Shown: positions 31,960 through 42,750 of the stretch, one piece after another
Layout: the number at the start of each line of letters is the position of its first letter
Numbering within the stretch: the first letter of the stretch is position 1
NCBI GenBank assembly: GCA_030762175.1
Contig: CM060831.1
Span: 81,793,501-81,857,500 of the forward strand
Length of the DNA stretch: 64,000 nt
Direction of reading: 5' to 3'
Source: Metallyticus violacea
Taxonomy: Eukaryota; Arthropoda; Insecta; Mantodea; Metallyticidae
Translations under genes and position numbers: made by a program
Notes under the pieces: model-generated
What the model was told of the DNA's origin: nothing
Seen by the model: only the letters and a program-made list of their open reading frames with translations
The model's database searches: none

Positions 31960-33110
31960 TGTATTCAAGCCCTTTATTATATAAGTATAGACATGCTCCA
32001 TTTTGGGCCTAAACGTCTGTAACTCCAATAAGACTACATGTTAAGTTTCTGTCATTATATTGTATTAATTCCAAAAATATTTGAGAAATACCTTCTGCTT
32101 CTATTCTTCTTTTTGTACTAGAAGGCCTAGGATGGATAGAAAATGCATACTTTTGAGACTAAGTCAGTTATAGTTGCAGCACATTTCCATCGCACCTCAT
32201 CTGAACTCAGCCGCCAAGGATGGGTCATTTGCCAGCAGAGGAAAAGGCTGTCATTGGTTAAAACAGAAGTCGCAATACTAGAAGTAGGCCTTGTTAATTA
32301 CATTCTTTTAACACGTGAAACTTAAAATAAGAACTCTCATTTTATTGTGGTATTCACTATTTAAATTATTTGTTGCAATGCATTTATTATATCAATGTTG
32401 TATACAGCCTACAGTTAACCTGTCAGTTAAGAATGAATTATAAGAATTATAGGGCTTCCCACCAAATTCGATTTAATACAAAAACTTTATGAAGTTTAAT
32501 ATTTCTCTGCTCTAAATTGGTGCAGTGAGATTAGCTATAAAATCATAAACCTACATTTTTAATTGATGTGTGAAAACAAGTGATATATAAACTAAATGAT
32601 ATGCCCGAAAATTTAAAGTATTAACAATCTGCAATTTCTATTTCTTTTATTCCAATTACGAATGTGCATTTGGTTACCTTCCAGTAGCATGTTATATTTT
32701 TTAAATTATTTATGGCATTGCAAATGAACTCCATGCCTGTGGCAAACTATTTTTACGTAAATATATATATCAAAACACCTTCACAAATTATATTCATCTA
32801 GTTTTTGAAAGTTATGGCAAATGTATTCGAGAATAAGCGCATAGTATACTGCAATACAGAAATAATATTTTAAGTATAATACACTTGGTGATATTCACTG
32901 CTTAATACAACATAGCCATGTTGACAAATATTTTATTTACGTTTAGTTATTTTGAATGCAATTTACATGTAATAACAAACCTTGAATGCGATATGACATA
33001 AAGCCTTTCTTTCCTGGACTTGTACAACCAAATGCACAACACTCAGTTATATTAACTAACTTAAATAAATTTTAAAAATATTTTCCATATTTAATTTGAT
33101 ACAACACAAG
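31960..33110. other. Conserved non-coding region upstream in the gene, copy 1
   Basis: Aligns well with 59,550-60,600; for example, CATTTGCCAGCAGAGGAAAAGGCTG is found in both. No clear exon. The 131-codon plus frame at 31,627 spans PLE relic and is not conserved. Confidence 0.5.
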
Positions 33111-33119
33111 TCACCAGGC

Positions 33120-33390
33120 CCAAAATAGCAGTTCATTCTGCCAAACCAATCACGGAGCTTGTTTACCGGCAAATTCCGCCACAAAGTGTGTTCATACTTA
33201 TATAATAGAGGGCTTTAGAGTGGTTAACTCATTCGTTTGTTTCTTAGAGTTACCACCAGTGAGAGCGAATGGATGTAGAAAACCTATGTCTATTTACCCA
33301 AAAACCACCACATTTACCATACTGCAATATGAACAATATGGCGCCCGAAATTGCCCTATTATCGACAATAGAATAGTTCTCCACAGGTAA
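33120..33390 (-). promoter_or_regulatory. Promoter-like region of zinc-finger gene, copy 1 (worn)
   Basis: Counterpart of 60,720-60,990. It keeps CCAATCACG and the TATGGCGCCCG stretch, but AAAATGGCGG has become AAAATAGCAG and the CCACCAGAGGGAG box has become CCACCAGTGAGAG. It lies at the 5' side of the minus-strand gene. Function is inferred from position and motif density. Confidence 0.35.
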
Positions 33391-33844
33391 CCCAACCATT
33401 TATAAAATACATCAACTTCCAATTAACTGATACCTTAAGCAAATCGACATAGTTGCGACAGCACCATATTTATCATTGTCTATTTTAAGGAAAAGGACAC
33501 AGTTTTCCTCGGCAAGAGTTATAAACGTGTCGCACAAAAGTTCTTGAAGATTGATCTTCAGTGAAGTAGTGAACCAGGTTACATAGATGAAACATTGGCA
33601 AATTGTTCAGCTTAAGATAACTTGATCCAAATAAAAACAAGAGCTCCCCTCTGGTCTGTATGACTATTTATAAAGTAAAATTGAGTGCAACCTTTTATGT
33701 GGTGCACTAGTATGCAGTAACAAGTACTAATTACATACCACAAGTAAATGGTAAAATTCTGCAAAGTTAAAGTCCTGAGATTGTTGCTAATTTTTACGAG
33801 TATATGATATGAAGGCTAAACTTAAGGACCCATTTTTCCCCGTT

Positions 33845-34390
33845 AGTAAATCTGATAGGAAAGGCATTAAATCTAAGATTACAGAAAAATGTGATTTCAA
33901 CCTGTTATGGCTTACCTGTGCCTATTCAAACAGCAAATGTCTCAAAAAATCAAGGCCTTCTCTGTGATAATACTTGAATGAGTAGCTTTTCAACTAAGAA
34001 TTATGCATAAAATATTCAGTATTAATGCAATAAAACTGATTTGGTAGACGATGTACTACACTGTATTAACCCTTTTTAACAGAAAAGCGCTTAAGAGAAA
34101 ACGAGATATCAATATACATAATTAATCGATATAAACTACCCTCGTTTTACTGTCGGAAAAGTCGTAAGAGAGCAGGTATGGTAATATGTTAAATTTATAC
34201 AACCGAGTTTTTAAATATTGCAATGAAAAGGTGTTTGAAATAGTGGGAATAAAAGTATTCATTGAATCTAAATGCATAATTATTTGGACCATATATAGAT
34301 CATCTTGTTCCAAAATACGTGACTTCCTCCAAACACTTGGTCTTAAAATAAATTATGAAAAATAACGTAACATATTTTAGTTGATTTCAA
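33845..34390. other. Spacer between duplicated blocks
   Basis: No similarity seen to copy 2, no exon-like frame and no repeat recognised. Confidence 0.4.
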
Positions 34391-36175
34391 TTAATGCCGC
34401 TTATAATGAATTCAATGATTTATTAAAAATCTACAGTCTAAATGAAACCACTTCGCCTTTTGTGCTAGCAATGTCAACACAACTCAAACTCAACTTTTAG
34501 ATCATATTATAATTAATCTTAGCGAAAATAAGTATAGAATCATTGAATTTCATATTTCAGATCATAGCACCCAATTAATTGATAGTGTAAATTGTCAAAT
34601 GGAGGTACATATTCAATTCATAATTGTTAAGGATACAATGGAAACCAGAATAATGGAACTAAATGAAAGATTACTTGTGAAAACTGGATTGAAGTTATCA
34701 AGGAGCCAAAAACTAATAAAAATTAGAACGCATTCTTTAAAATACTAGTCCATTACGTAAATAGTTCTTCTCTTAAAATAAAATAATTTGTAGTAAAGAA
34801 AAATTGGCAAAAAAAAATTGAACACTATTTACAATATTAATTCTCTATGCCACAAATTGAGGGATATGTTATATGGATTTTATCAAAATATAAATATTGC
34901 TTATAGGCAGCTATATAATCATTACAAAAATAATATAGATTAGCTATCTTACAATATAAGGCAGATGTTTATAAGAAACAAATTGGAATTGTGGTAACAA
35001 AACAAAGAAAATGTCGAATTCAATAAATAACTTAACTCAAAGTTGAAGAGAAACAATATTTTCAGTCAGAATGACCAAAAAGCAAATAATCGCTCAGATG
35101 TTTGTAATATATTCAACAACCACTTCCTTAGGATGTTATTCTCAAATCATCACTGACTCTACATTGCACAGGGATCAACAAACACAATCTATATTCATGA
35201 GACAAATGACAGGGCATTAGAGGAATTCATAATGAGATTTAATAATTAAGATTCTATGAATGGTATGGGTTTTTGGAATTAGGTTAAAATATGTTGGAAA
35301 TTGCTACCAAATATTCTATTTCATTTAATTACTACTCAATAAATGATGGAATATTTTCAGACTTGCTTAAAATAAGTGTGGTCAGCCCAATTTTCAAAAC
35401 TAGACGTGAACTAGACCAGTCAAATTATAGATCTATTACATTCACTTTAATGTTTAGAAAACTTTATGTAAAATTACTAAACATCTAAACTTTTAAACAG
35501 AATTAAAAGTTTAGTGCATTGCTAACAAGGTTTTAGGAAAGGCCGTTCATTTCCACTGCAGTAAGGGAATATTATTCAGGAACTTTCAGATAAGATGAAC
35601 CAAAGTAAAAACACAGTAAAGCTACTTCTAGACCTGACTAAAGCTTTGGAGAGTTTGTCTAATGAACTTTAATTACATAACTATGGAGTTTAAGATAAAG
35701 TCAAATTTAAGGAGGAAGACAATTTGCGAGAGCTGATTGCTCTCATCCTCAGCTCCAGGTCGGCGATTGTGGTTTAAGAGGTAAATTAGACCAAATTCTT
35801 CATTCCGATCTATGGAACCGCTTACAGCTGTGAAATATATTGTGAATCTGGTATCTATATAGCAATTCAGTCTGATTATAAAGAACTACATAGGGGTGTT
35901 CCTCAAGGATAAGTCTTGGGTTCATTGTTATTTTTAATTTACATAAAAACATTCCAAATGAATATAAAGCAATCTCTTGAGCTGATGATATGTCACTTAT
36001 ATGCAGCAATAGTAATCTTGTAACATTAGAAGACAACACATGCCAAAGCTTGAAGTTAAAATTTAATAGTTTACTATAAAAAACAAGTTGAATCTAAATT
36101 CTGACAAAATTAAATAAATTCTACTTTAGCACAATGATAAAACGAGAGTCTATTCACTAGATACAGATGTTAATG
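34390..36175 (+). pseudogene. CR1/Jockey-like LINE relic (endonuclease and RT)
   Basis: Endonuclease end: LLDHIIINLSEN, then FHISDHSTQLID (SDH motif, about 34,550-34,580). RT: GIFSDLLKISVVSPIFKT and SNYRSITF (35,350-35,450), GFRKGRSF (about 35,530), VKLLLDLTKALE (motif A, D to E-flanked), HRGVPQGxxLGSLLFLIY (about 35,905-35,945), then SxADDMSLICSS (catalytic ADD, about 35,975). Many stops. It lies between the duplicated blocks. A ribozyme-like stretch interrupts it at 35,712-35,757. Confidence 0.75.
35712..35757 (-). ncRNA. Hammerhead-like motif, degenerate
   Basis: GGAG, CTGAGGA, helix II GAGAGC-AATCA-GCTCTC (six perfect pairs), then GCAAATTGTC in place of GAAA plus palindrome, and TTCC able to pair with GGAG. 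Resembles the copy at 15,724 but is damaged. Confidence 0.4.
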
Positions 36176-36179
36176 AGGC

Positions 36180-36600
36180 AAATTAAGCAAGCCATTAAAA
36201 CAAACAGAAACATAGGCACACTGTTAAAGGAACCTTCAGGAACATAAAGTACAAGCAAATAGAGAAACCAGCAGTAGCATATCAATTTTGGAAAGAAAAT
36301 CACGACAAAGTGATTAAAGAAAAAGTATTAAAAGCAGTACAAAGACCCATAGAACTAGCAACTTGAGAGAAAATTTTACGTCTACAAATAGTCTAAAATA
36401 AACTTCGACACTGCCAGGAATGAAAACTACAAGTTTATCACACCGCCACAGCTGAACGAATTATCCGACAGTTGACTTAGCCTGGCTGATGATGAGAATA
36501 AAATGTTCTCGCAACCGGTTTTATATATTATGATAAGTGAAGCATTAATAGTGTGTATAAACTAAATCATACAATAATATCAAATAATAAAGTAATTTTC
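36180..36600 (+). pseudogene. PLE 3' end (nuclease tail plus terminal repeat)
   Basis: Codons for TNRNIGTLLKEPSGT, KYKQIEKPAVAYQFWKENH and PIELAT, with stops, then KFITPP, a hammerhead and the terminal AAGTGAAGCATTAATAGTG...ATAATATCA. The nuclease motif half with GIY is missing. It lies just before copy 2. Confidence 0.75.
36483..36523 (+). ncRNA. Hammerhead ribozyme motif
   Basis: TGG, core CTGATGA, helix II GAGAA-TAAAATG-TTCTC, GCAA (GAAA with one change), palindrome ACCGGT, T. Confidence 0.7.
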
Positions 36601-36634
36601 AAATTACTTAGAACCAGAATTTTAAAAAAATATT

Positions 36635-36845
36635 TTTTTTAAAGTGTATAATGCCCATTTTAATTACTGAGGCACCACAGACAGTGGACACTAATGTTAC
36701 ATAAGATGAAATGATAAGTTTAGGATTGAGAAATACTGGAAAAATCTCAGACGGGGAAGAAGGTACTTGTGCAAATTGAGCCCCAGACCTCCAGCTGGTC
36801 CGTGCCTTAATGATCTCGCCACCCGTGACAGTGCGTTATGGCAAT
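36635..36845 (-). repeat. SINE-B, counterpart of 4,600-4,850
   Basis: AAGTGTATAATGCCC at the left, box-B side CTGAGCCCCAGACC-like at the right, followed by a G-run (CTGGGGGGGGGGG) absent from copy 1. Confidence 0.75.
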
Positions 36846-37085
36846 GAAACCTGGGGGGGGGGGGTGGAGATTGTGGAGTAACACATTAGAATAGACTACT
36901 CCTGCTCCAAAAGCAATGCATTAGATGTATATACCATCCAAAGAGTATAGATTCATGCAAATTGGCATTTAAAACAATAAAATCCTTATAGTTGTGCTAT
37001 TTATGCATATGTAATGAAAGAGCACATTATGAGCTAGGGCCTCCTGCTAGAGGGAAAAGCTCATTTTGATTTGTTTGTTCGTTTT

Positions 37086-37345
37086 TTATTTGTTTATTTA
37101 CAGACACTCTTTAACATCAGAGGTCATCAGCGTCCAATTGAATTCAGGGCGTGAAACAGCGGACAATTTTTGCTCAGAGGCCTCTTCTTTCAGGCTTGAA
37201 GTTCTTTTTCGTGCCGTAAATGTACGACATGAGACCCATGGTTTTACTTCCCTTCTGAAGGAAGCCATACTTACGATTTTTACGCCCGGAAAAATCCATC
37301 GATCTTGGGCCGGTTTGAACCCGCGCTCTTGGGGCTCTTTTGTGA
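37086..37345 (-). repeat. SINE-A, head truncated
   Basis: Body good, but the head stops after box B (GGTTTGAACCCGCG). Copy 1 lacks it (site near 5,000), so it postdates the duplication. Confidence 0.85.
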
Positions 37346-37379
37346 CTCATGTGGTGAACTATTCCATGTGAGAGAGATT

Positions 37380-38110
37380 CTACTGAAAAAATTATATAGT
37401 TTGAAGCTTTCTTGTCCTTTCTGATACCTTGCCAGCTCTTACCCCACTCACTTCTATTGCGGGGAATGCTTGCACTCTATACCTAGGATCTTCCCGTCCA
37501 TTTTCCTTTATCATATTGCTATGCTCTGCAGCTCTGTCATAAGAGATCAGGTTTGATGATCCATACATAAGCACCAGGAAAACTCTCCAGATGAGTGCCT
37601 TGAGTCTCAATTTCTTGTTCAGAGATGTGCCTTACAACATGAACTTTAGAGGACAGACGGTTTTCTATCCATTTTATGGTCAAATGAAAACACATGGCCG
37701 AAATATATGTATTCATCCGCGTACTAATCTCTTCACCATTTATTTTTATTGTTTTTTTCGCGCATTGGTCATTTGTAATTCATCATGAGACTGATGGGAT
37801 TGCCATACTCATTTAGTTCTAGAAGTATTTATTCTAGGTCTTTGAATTTTCTCGAGAATAACACCATATCATCCGTGAATCTTAGATTGCTTAGTCTCGT
37901 GCTGAACATTTCTTCCAGAACACAGGTGAAGAGTTTAGGGGACATTGGGTCGCCTTGTCCGACTCCCCTATTTAAATTGAAAAATTGTCCCACTCTTTCA
38001 TTTATCACTTTTGCTTTGCTTTGACAGTATAAGTTGTCCATGATTCTGATGTATTTTGGTTTGATTCCCTGTTTGGGCAGCACTTATAATATGCTTACTG
38101 ACAAAATTAG
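37380..38110 (-). pseudogene. LINE reverse transcriptase relic (RTE-like), copy 2
   Basis: Frame 37,829-38,083: KYIRIMDNLYCQSKAKVINE, FFNLNRGVGQGDPMSPKLF (motif B), VLEEMFSTRLSNLRFTDDMVLFS with the active site as FTDD. Further on: MDRKPSVL, AELQSIAI-RKMDGKILGI and VGxELARYQ, the usual post-RT region. Stops and frameshifts throughout. Confidence 0.8.
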
Positions 38111-38173
38111 TAAAATGGAAATCATTATCCATAAGTAAATACCTGCAATTTTATGCTAGAGCTCATTTCAACT

Positions 38174-38488
38174 ATTATAGAGTCGGTCCTGGTGGTGTAG
38201 TGGTAACCATACTTGCCTCCTAAACTCAAGATCGTGGGTTCAAACCTGGCCAGGATCGATGGATTTTTTCCGGGCGTAAAAATCGTAAACATGGCTTCCT
38301 TCGGAAGGGAAGTAAAGCCGTGACTCCCGTGTCGTACATTTACGGCACGATAAAGAACCTCAAGCCTGAAAGAAGAGGCCTCTGAGGAAATTTGTCAGTC
38401 GTTTCACACGCTGGATATAATGGGACGCTGATGACCTGAGATGTTAAAGAGCGTCCGTAAATAAATAAATAAAAAACGATTATAGAGT
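38174..38488 (+). mobile_element. SINE-A, full length, 10-bp target duplication
   Basis: ATTATAGAGT at 38,174-38,183 and 38,479-38,488. The empty site is in copy 1 near 6,052 (TCATTGAGTAATTATAACC). The tRNA-like head (38,185-38,258) keeps box A TGGTGTAGTGG and box B GGTTCAAACCT and pairs GGTCCTGG with CCAGGATC. The tail is (AAAT)n. A good reference copy for the family. Confidence 0.95.
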
Positions 38489-38489
38489 A

Positions 38490-39020
38490 AACATAACCAA
38501 AACATCAACAGAAAAAGATTCATGATAAAATGGGATCTGTTCTTTAAAATAAATTCCAGATTACATTAAAAATATAAATAACAAATCTTTTAATAAAATC
38601 TTATAATTTATTTAATAGTCAAATAATCTTACACATTCAAAGTTTAAAAGTGATTGTTAAATCATATTATTGTAGATCGAAAAAATATATTTTGGAATTC
38701 ATAACAATAATAGGGTTAAAAAGTTGTAATGATGTTATAAGAGAACAGACAAAAAATTAGGTATATAAGCTGATTTTTCACCGAAGAGCAATAGCTTTAA
38801 AGGGACAAAAAACATAGGATGTTCTGCATGTTTCATTTATTTTAAAGAGACACATAACGGAGGTGCAGAATGCTGAATCATGTGTGGATGCTCTTAGTAG
38901 TCCTGAGCTTTTAGATTCTTCCCTACAAGTCACATAGCATACAGTCAAGGGATGGGGAGGCGCACATCTTGATACATTCCTAGCCTCAGCTTGGGTATCT
39001 TGTAAGCTAAACAAATCCTT
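38490..39020. other. 3' flank of zinc-finger gene, copy 2
   Basis: Aligns with 6,060-6,600. Conserved minus-strand AATAAA at 38,607-38,612. No frame. Confidence 0.5.
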
Positions 39021-39024
39021 TTAC

Positions 39025-39135
39025 ACAAACTTCAATTTATGTGGCTTCTTACACTCTTGCATCAAAATGTATTCATAAATTAAGTATCTGGGTAAAGCTC
39101 TTCCCATAAACTTAATAATTATGTGCATTCTTACC
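39025..39135 (-). pseudogene. Decayed finger repeats beyond the stop, copy 2
   Basis: VYGKSFTQILNL and KKPHKLKFV-like remains after the shared Glu-to-TAG stop. Confidence 0.75.
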
Positions 39136-40186
39136 CTAATGGATCAAAAGATGTACCGTTAAATTAGATGCTTGGGTAAAGACCTTCCCACAAACTTCAC
39201 ATTTAAGTGGTTTCTTACCCTCATGAATCAAAAGATGTCTCCTTAAAGTAGATATCAAGGTAAAGCTCTTCCCACAAACTTCACATTTATGTGGTTTCTT
39301 ACCTTCATGAAACAAAAGATGTCTCTTTAAATGAGATGTATCCATAAAGCTCTTACCACAAACTTCACATTTATGAGGCTTCTTACCCTCATGAATCAAA
39401 AGATGTCTCTTTAAATTACATGACTGCACAAAGCTCTTACCACAAACTACACATTTATGTGGTTTCTTACCCTCATGAATCAAACGATGTCTCCTTAAAG
39501 TAAATGTTTGAGTAAAGCTATTCCCACAAACTTCACATTTATGTGGTTTCTTAACCCCATGAATCAAAAGATGTTTCCTTAAAGTAGATGTCCGGGTAAA
39601 GCTATTCCCACAATATTCACATTTATGTGGTTTGTTACCCTCATGAGTCAAAAGATGTGTCCTTAAATAAGACTTACGGATAAAGCTCTTCCCACAAACT
39701 TTACATTTATGTTGTTTCTTAATCCAATGAATCAAAAGATGTTTCCTTAACGTAGATGTCCGGGTAAAGCTATTCCCACAATATTCACATTTATGGGGTT
39801 TGTTATCCTCATGAATCAAAAGATGTCTCTTTAAATTAGATGTCCGCCTAAAGCTCTTACCACAAACTTCACATTTATGTGGTTTCTTACCCTCATGTAT
39901 CAAAAGATGCATCTTTAAATTAGATGTCCGCCTAAAACTCTTGCCACAAACTTCACATTTATGTGGTTTCTTACCCTCATGAATCAAAAGATGTTGCCTT
40001 AAATTAGATGTCTTGGTAAAGCTCTTCCTACAAACTTCACACTTGTGTGCATTTTTATGAATTTCTAAGTGGCCTTCATTTATCATTTTAGTTTTTTGAT
40101 GTTCATTAATTGACGTGTGGCTTTGAATAGATAAAGGGCTGGCATAAGTATTATCCAAACATTTGGACACGTCTTCTTCATTTGGC
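39136..40186 (-). CDS. C2H2 zinc-finger protein, finger exon (11 fingers), copy 2
   Basis: Acceptor TTCTTCACATTTCAG precedes 40,186 (phase 2 entry, reading CCA AAT GAA GAA). The lead PNEEDVSKCLDNTYASPLS is followed by eleven fingers with unbroken C2H2 ligands and (E)GKKP or similar linkers; linkers 4 and 6 vary (HWIKKQ, HGVKKP). Contact residues (-1,2,3,6): KSNQ, RSNM, RSNR, RSTK, RSYT, RSTK, QFTR, QCNR, DSHR, LSTR, QSNV. Fingers 4 and 6 are near-copies, pointing to internal duplication. Likely a nuclear DNA-binding protein whose recognition differs from its sister. The short exon at 56,088 is its probable 5' coding part, but an intermediate exon is needed to match phase. Confidence 0.85.
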
Positions 40187-40249
40187 CTGAAATGTGAAGA
40201 ACATAATGACAAAATAGGAAATGTTTTTGTTGTGAACATAAAAATCAAA

Positions 40250-40955
40250 ACATATTAAGTTTGGATTCATTATGGGAAATACTAAACTATATCAGACTAA
40301 TAAAAACATTTATTTGCATTAGAATGCATATTATTCCTTAATGTTGTTATTGATGCGCACTCATGGAGTTTCTAACACTTATTCTAAACACCCCAATGAA
40401 ACAGCCTGAAATTCAGTGCTTTTGATCAATGTAGAATACAACTCAGGAATTTTAAACATACTTAGGTGAATGTCATACAAATGAAATTAGCATATTCCTC
40501 TACACACATATTAATTACTGTTAATGCCCTTCAGTATTTAATTTAAACCACAAATAATAATGATGAAGATTAATTGAGGACGAGAAACTGCTAAGGCCAT
40601 TTGCACCCAAACACACAATAGTCATTCCTCTGAAGATGCCCGGCGGAGTCACAGGCGAAACGTCAGGTGTGTTTACAGCCTTTGGACCACGGCCAACAAG
40701 CCCAGAAACATTATTTTATTGGATTAACGCCGGCCGTGAAGGTCTAAATAATTATAATCTGTGATGGAGTTAATAGCGGCCCTGAAGTAATCTGTTATAA
40801 AAGGAGAAACTAAAACAGAACCCACGGGTACATTAAAAACTCGGTCTTTCATGAACTCCTGAATAAAAATTGAAAGCCGATTACAAATATGTCATTCACG
40901 TAGCGTCGGATATCACTGCTTCAGCAGGTATCATAGTGGCAGATGTTTTTTTTTT
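40250..40955. other. Intron side of finger exon, copy 2
   Basis: First half aligns with 7,620-7,915 and 8,210-8,280. The stretch from 40,620, with GAAGATGCCCGGCGGAGTC and ACAGGCGAAACGTCAGG, is private and GC-richer, perhaps part of the LINE insertion next to it. No frame. Confidence 0.4.
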
Positions 40956-40956
40956 T

Positions 40957-41082
40957 TTTTTTTTTATGGACGCTCTTTAACATCTCAGGTCATAAGCGTC
41001 CCATTCAACTCAGGGAGTGACACGGCCGACAAATTTTGACCTCTTCTTTCAGGCTTGAGGTTCTTTATCGTGCCGTAAATGT
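40957..41082 (-). repeat. SINE-A fragment, tail half
   Basis: T-run, ATGGACGCTCTTTAACATCTC, through GTGCCGTAAATGTG; head absent, cut at the LINE ORF1 piece. Confidence 0.85.
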
Positions 41083-41099
41083 GTGGCAGATGGAGGTAC

Positions 41100-42300
41100 A
41101 TAAATATTACAATAATAAAACTAGGACCGGAAAAGCAAACGGCAGCGGCTGCAACCTGTAGACACTGTGGAGATCGGTATACGTTAACTCTGATTAGAAT
41201 TAAAACTCCACAGTTTTCTGGTGGAAGGTCGAAGCGACATCGAGGAGTAACCGCGAAGGACAAAGTCAGTCGATTGTAAAAGCAAATCCAGAGTCATTCT
41301 TTCTTTAGAAGCGTGGGGCTCAGTGGTATAGCTGGAGCAACACATCCTCAAAGAGAGGGCTCTCCTGCTGAGAGTGGTCAACCGATTCCAACAGTTGGAA
41401 TAGGGCGGAGATGGAAACAGGCAGTGAGGACGCCCTCCTAGCGGGTTTGCTCATTGAATAATCAAAGGAGCTCGACCTCCTGGGAGGAGGACTTGAAGTC
41501 TTCCAGCATTTTTCATAAAACCATTGTTTGTATATGCCGTCTTAAATTTAACGGCCGGAGCATCAAAAACTACTGGTTTGGGCTTCTCCGTAAAACGCTT
41601 GGCAGAACCTGGTGCACTAGGGAACCAACGAAAAACAAAGCCGCAGATCTACGTGCTGCTGTCATGCTTCTGTATCGTAGGAGAGGCTACAGAGCTGTAT
41701 GTACCGATCTTGGGTATCACAGACTGGCGAGCTTTAAAGCGTTTCCTTCACGGAAAACCTGTGTACAGAGTTCTTCTCAGGACAGTCAGGACACGAAGCA
41801 GGATGGTCTCCGCCGCAGTTCACGCAGACGGGAGGGGATGGACATACTTCTTCATGACTTTCTTTTACCGCATTGCACATACTGAATTAGCACTCTTACA
41901 AGACATGCGAGTGTGCCCGAAACGTTAGCACTGAAAACATCGCATGGAGCTGCGAATATACGGACGCACCTCTATAGCCTTGTATTCAGCTTTTATCCAC
42001 TGGGGTAGATCACCCTATTAAAAGGTAGTTAGAAGTTATTGGTCGACTGTACATCTCCATCTTACCTCGCCTGTATGTGAAAAACGGATGAGACGCCTTG
42101 TTCCTCCAGATAACCCCGAATTCCAGCATTGGACATACCGTCGAGTAATAATTCCACGACATGAACAGGATTTTGTGTTGCTTGACATGGATGGGAATTC
42201 CTTGGGAAATTGTCGCCTTAAGTATTGAATTAGTCTGGATTACTCCCAACGTCTATACCAAAAGAGATCCGTTTCTCACTTGCATACAGGATTTGACAGG
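41100..42300 (-). pseudogene. LINE ORF1 (gag-like, zinc-knuckle) relic
   Basis: The minus strand reads IQTNSILKATISQGIPIHVK, LPQWIKAEYKAIEVRPYI, then a CCHC cluster: MRCFQC-RFGHTRMSC, NSVCAMCGKESHEEVCPSPP, VCVNCGGDHPASCPDCPEK, split by frameshifts between 41,940 and 41,740. This arrangement is typical of ORF1 in I/Jockey-type LINEs, a nucleic-acid-binding protein. The plus-strand frames of 134 and 143 codons here are its shadows. Private to copy 2. Confidence 0.75.
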
Positions 42301-42424
42301 CCCAGAAATATTGTCTATACCTTTCTGTATGATATAAGGTTGATTAGACCATCTTTTGTTCAGATTATAACTAAGTGACGAGGGAAAGATATTTCAATTG
42401 TATCTTTTAACTCCAACTCCTTCT

Positions 42425-42750
42425 TCTTATTTGTTGATGATTATCATTCAACCTACTGCGTTCTTCCTCCACCATTGAAACTGTCTCCGATGGAAGGTCA
42501 CTTCCTGGACGTTAGGAGAGTTTTTCTCACCTGGATGAAATGCACCTCAGGGTCACTTCCCGGGGTATAGACAGAGGCACCCAGTTGCCTTCAGGATAAC
42601 AGCTCAAGCAATGGCTCCTCCTTTGCCTGGCTTTCACCATGGGATACACTCCCGTCCTAAATGAAATCCTTTGGCCTGGGTAATGCCAAAACCCTGTCAC
42701 CTTTTACCATGTCAAACATGGAGGGATCCATTAGACTAAGAAAGGAAGGT
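42425..42750. repeat. Unclassified conserved repeat, copy 2
   Basis: Counterpart of 9,630-9,950, slightly better preserved (AACCTACTGCGTTCTTCCTC and GAAACTGTCTCCGATGG). Confidence 0.6.

Larger units (their letters stand above)
4600..33845. repeat. Segmental duplication, copy 1 (left unit)
   Basis: Collinear with 36,640-61,482. Matching landmarks in order (copy 1 / copy 2): SINE-B 4,600/36,640; LINE relic 5,020/37,380; finger exon 6,731/39,136; unclassified repeat 9,630/42,425; PLE relic 13,437/43,060; mariner relic 19,430/45,740; SINE-B 20,148/46,425; LINE relic 22,000/47,690; SINE-A 23,331/49,209; PLE relic 24,470/49,855; mariner relic 25,820/52,915; short zinc-finger exon 28,762/56,088; LINE relic 29,590/57,030; promoter-like region 33,120/60,620. 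Similarity fades near 33,845. Differences are point changes plus insertions private to one copy. The boundaries are judged by eye and may be off by tens of bases. Confidence 0.85.

Noticed and set aside
31627..32022. 131-codon plus frame
   Set aside because: Covers a minus-strand PLE relic and non-coding sequence; not conserved at 59,090-59,550 in the sister block.
38185..38258. tRNA gene (Arg CCT-like)
   Set aside because: It is the head of a SINE-A copy, continuous with SINE body, tail and target duplication. Other SINE heads are rejected for the same reason.
41454..41928. Overlapping plus frames of 143 and 134 codons
   Set aside because: The minus strand encodes a recognisable LINE ORF1 zinc-knuckle region; the plus frames are shadows.
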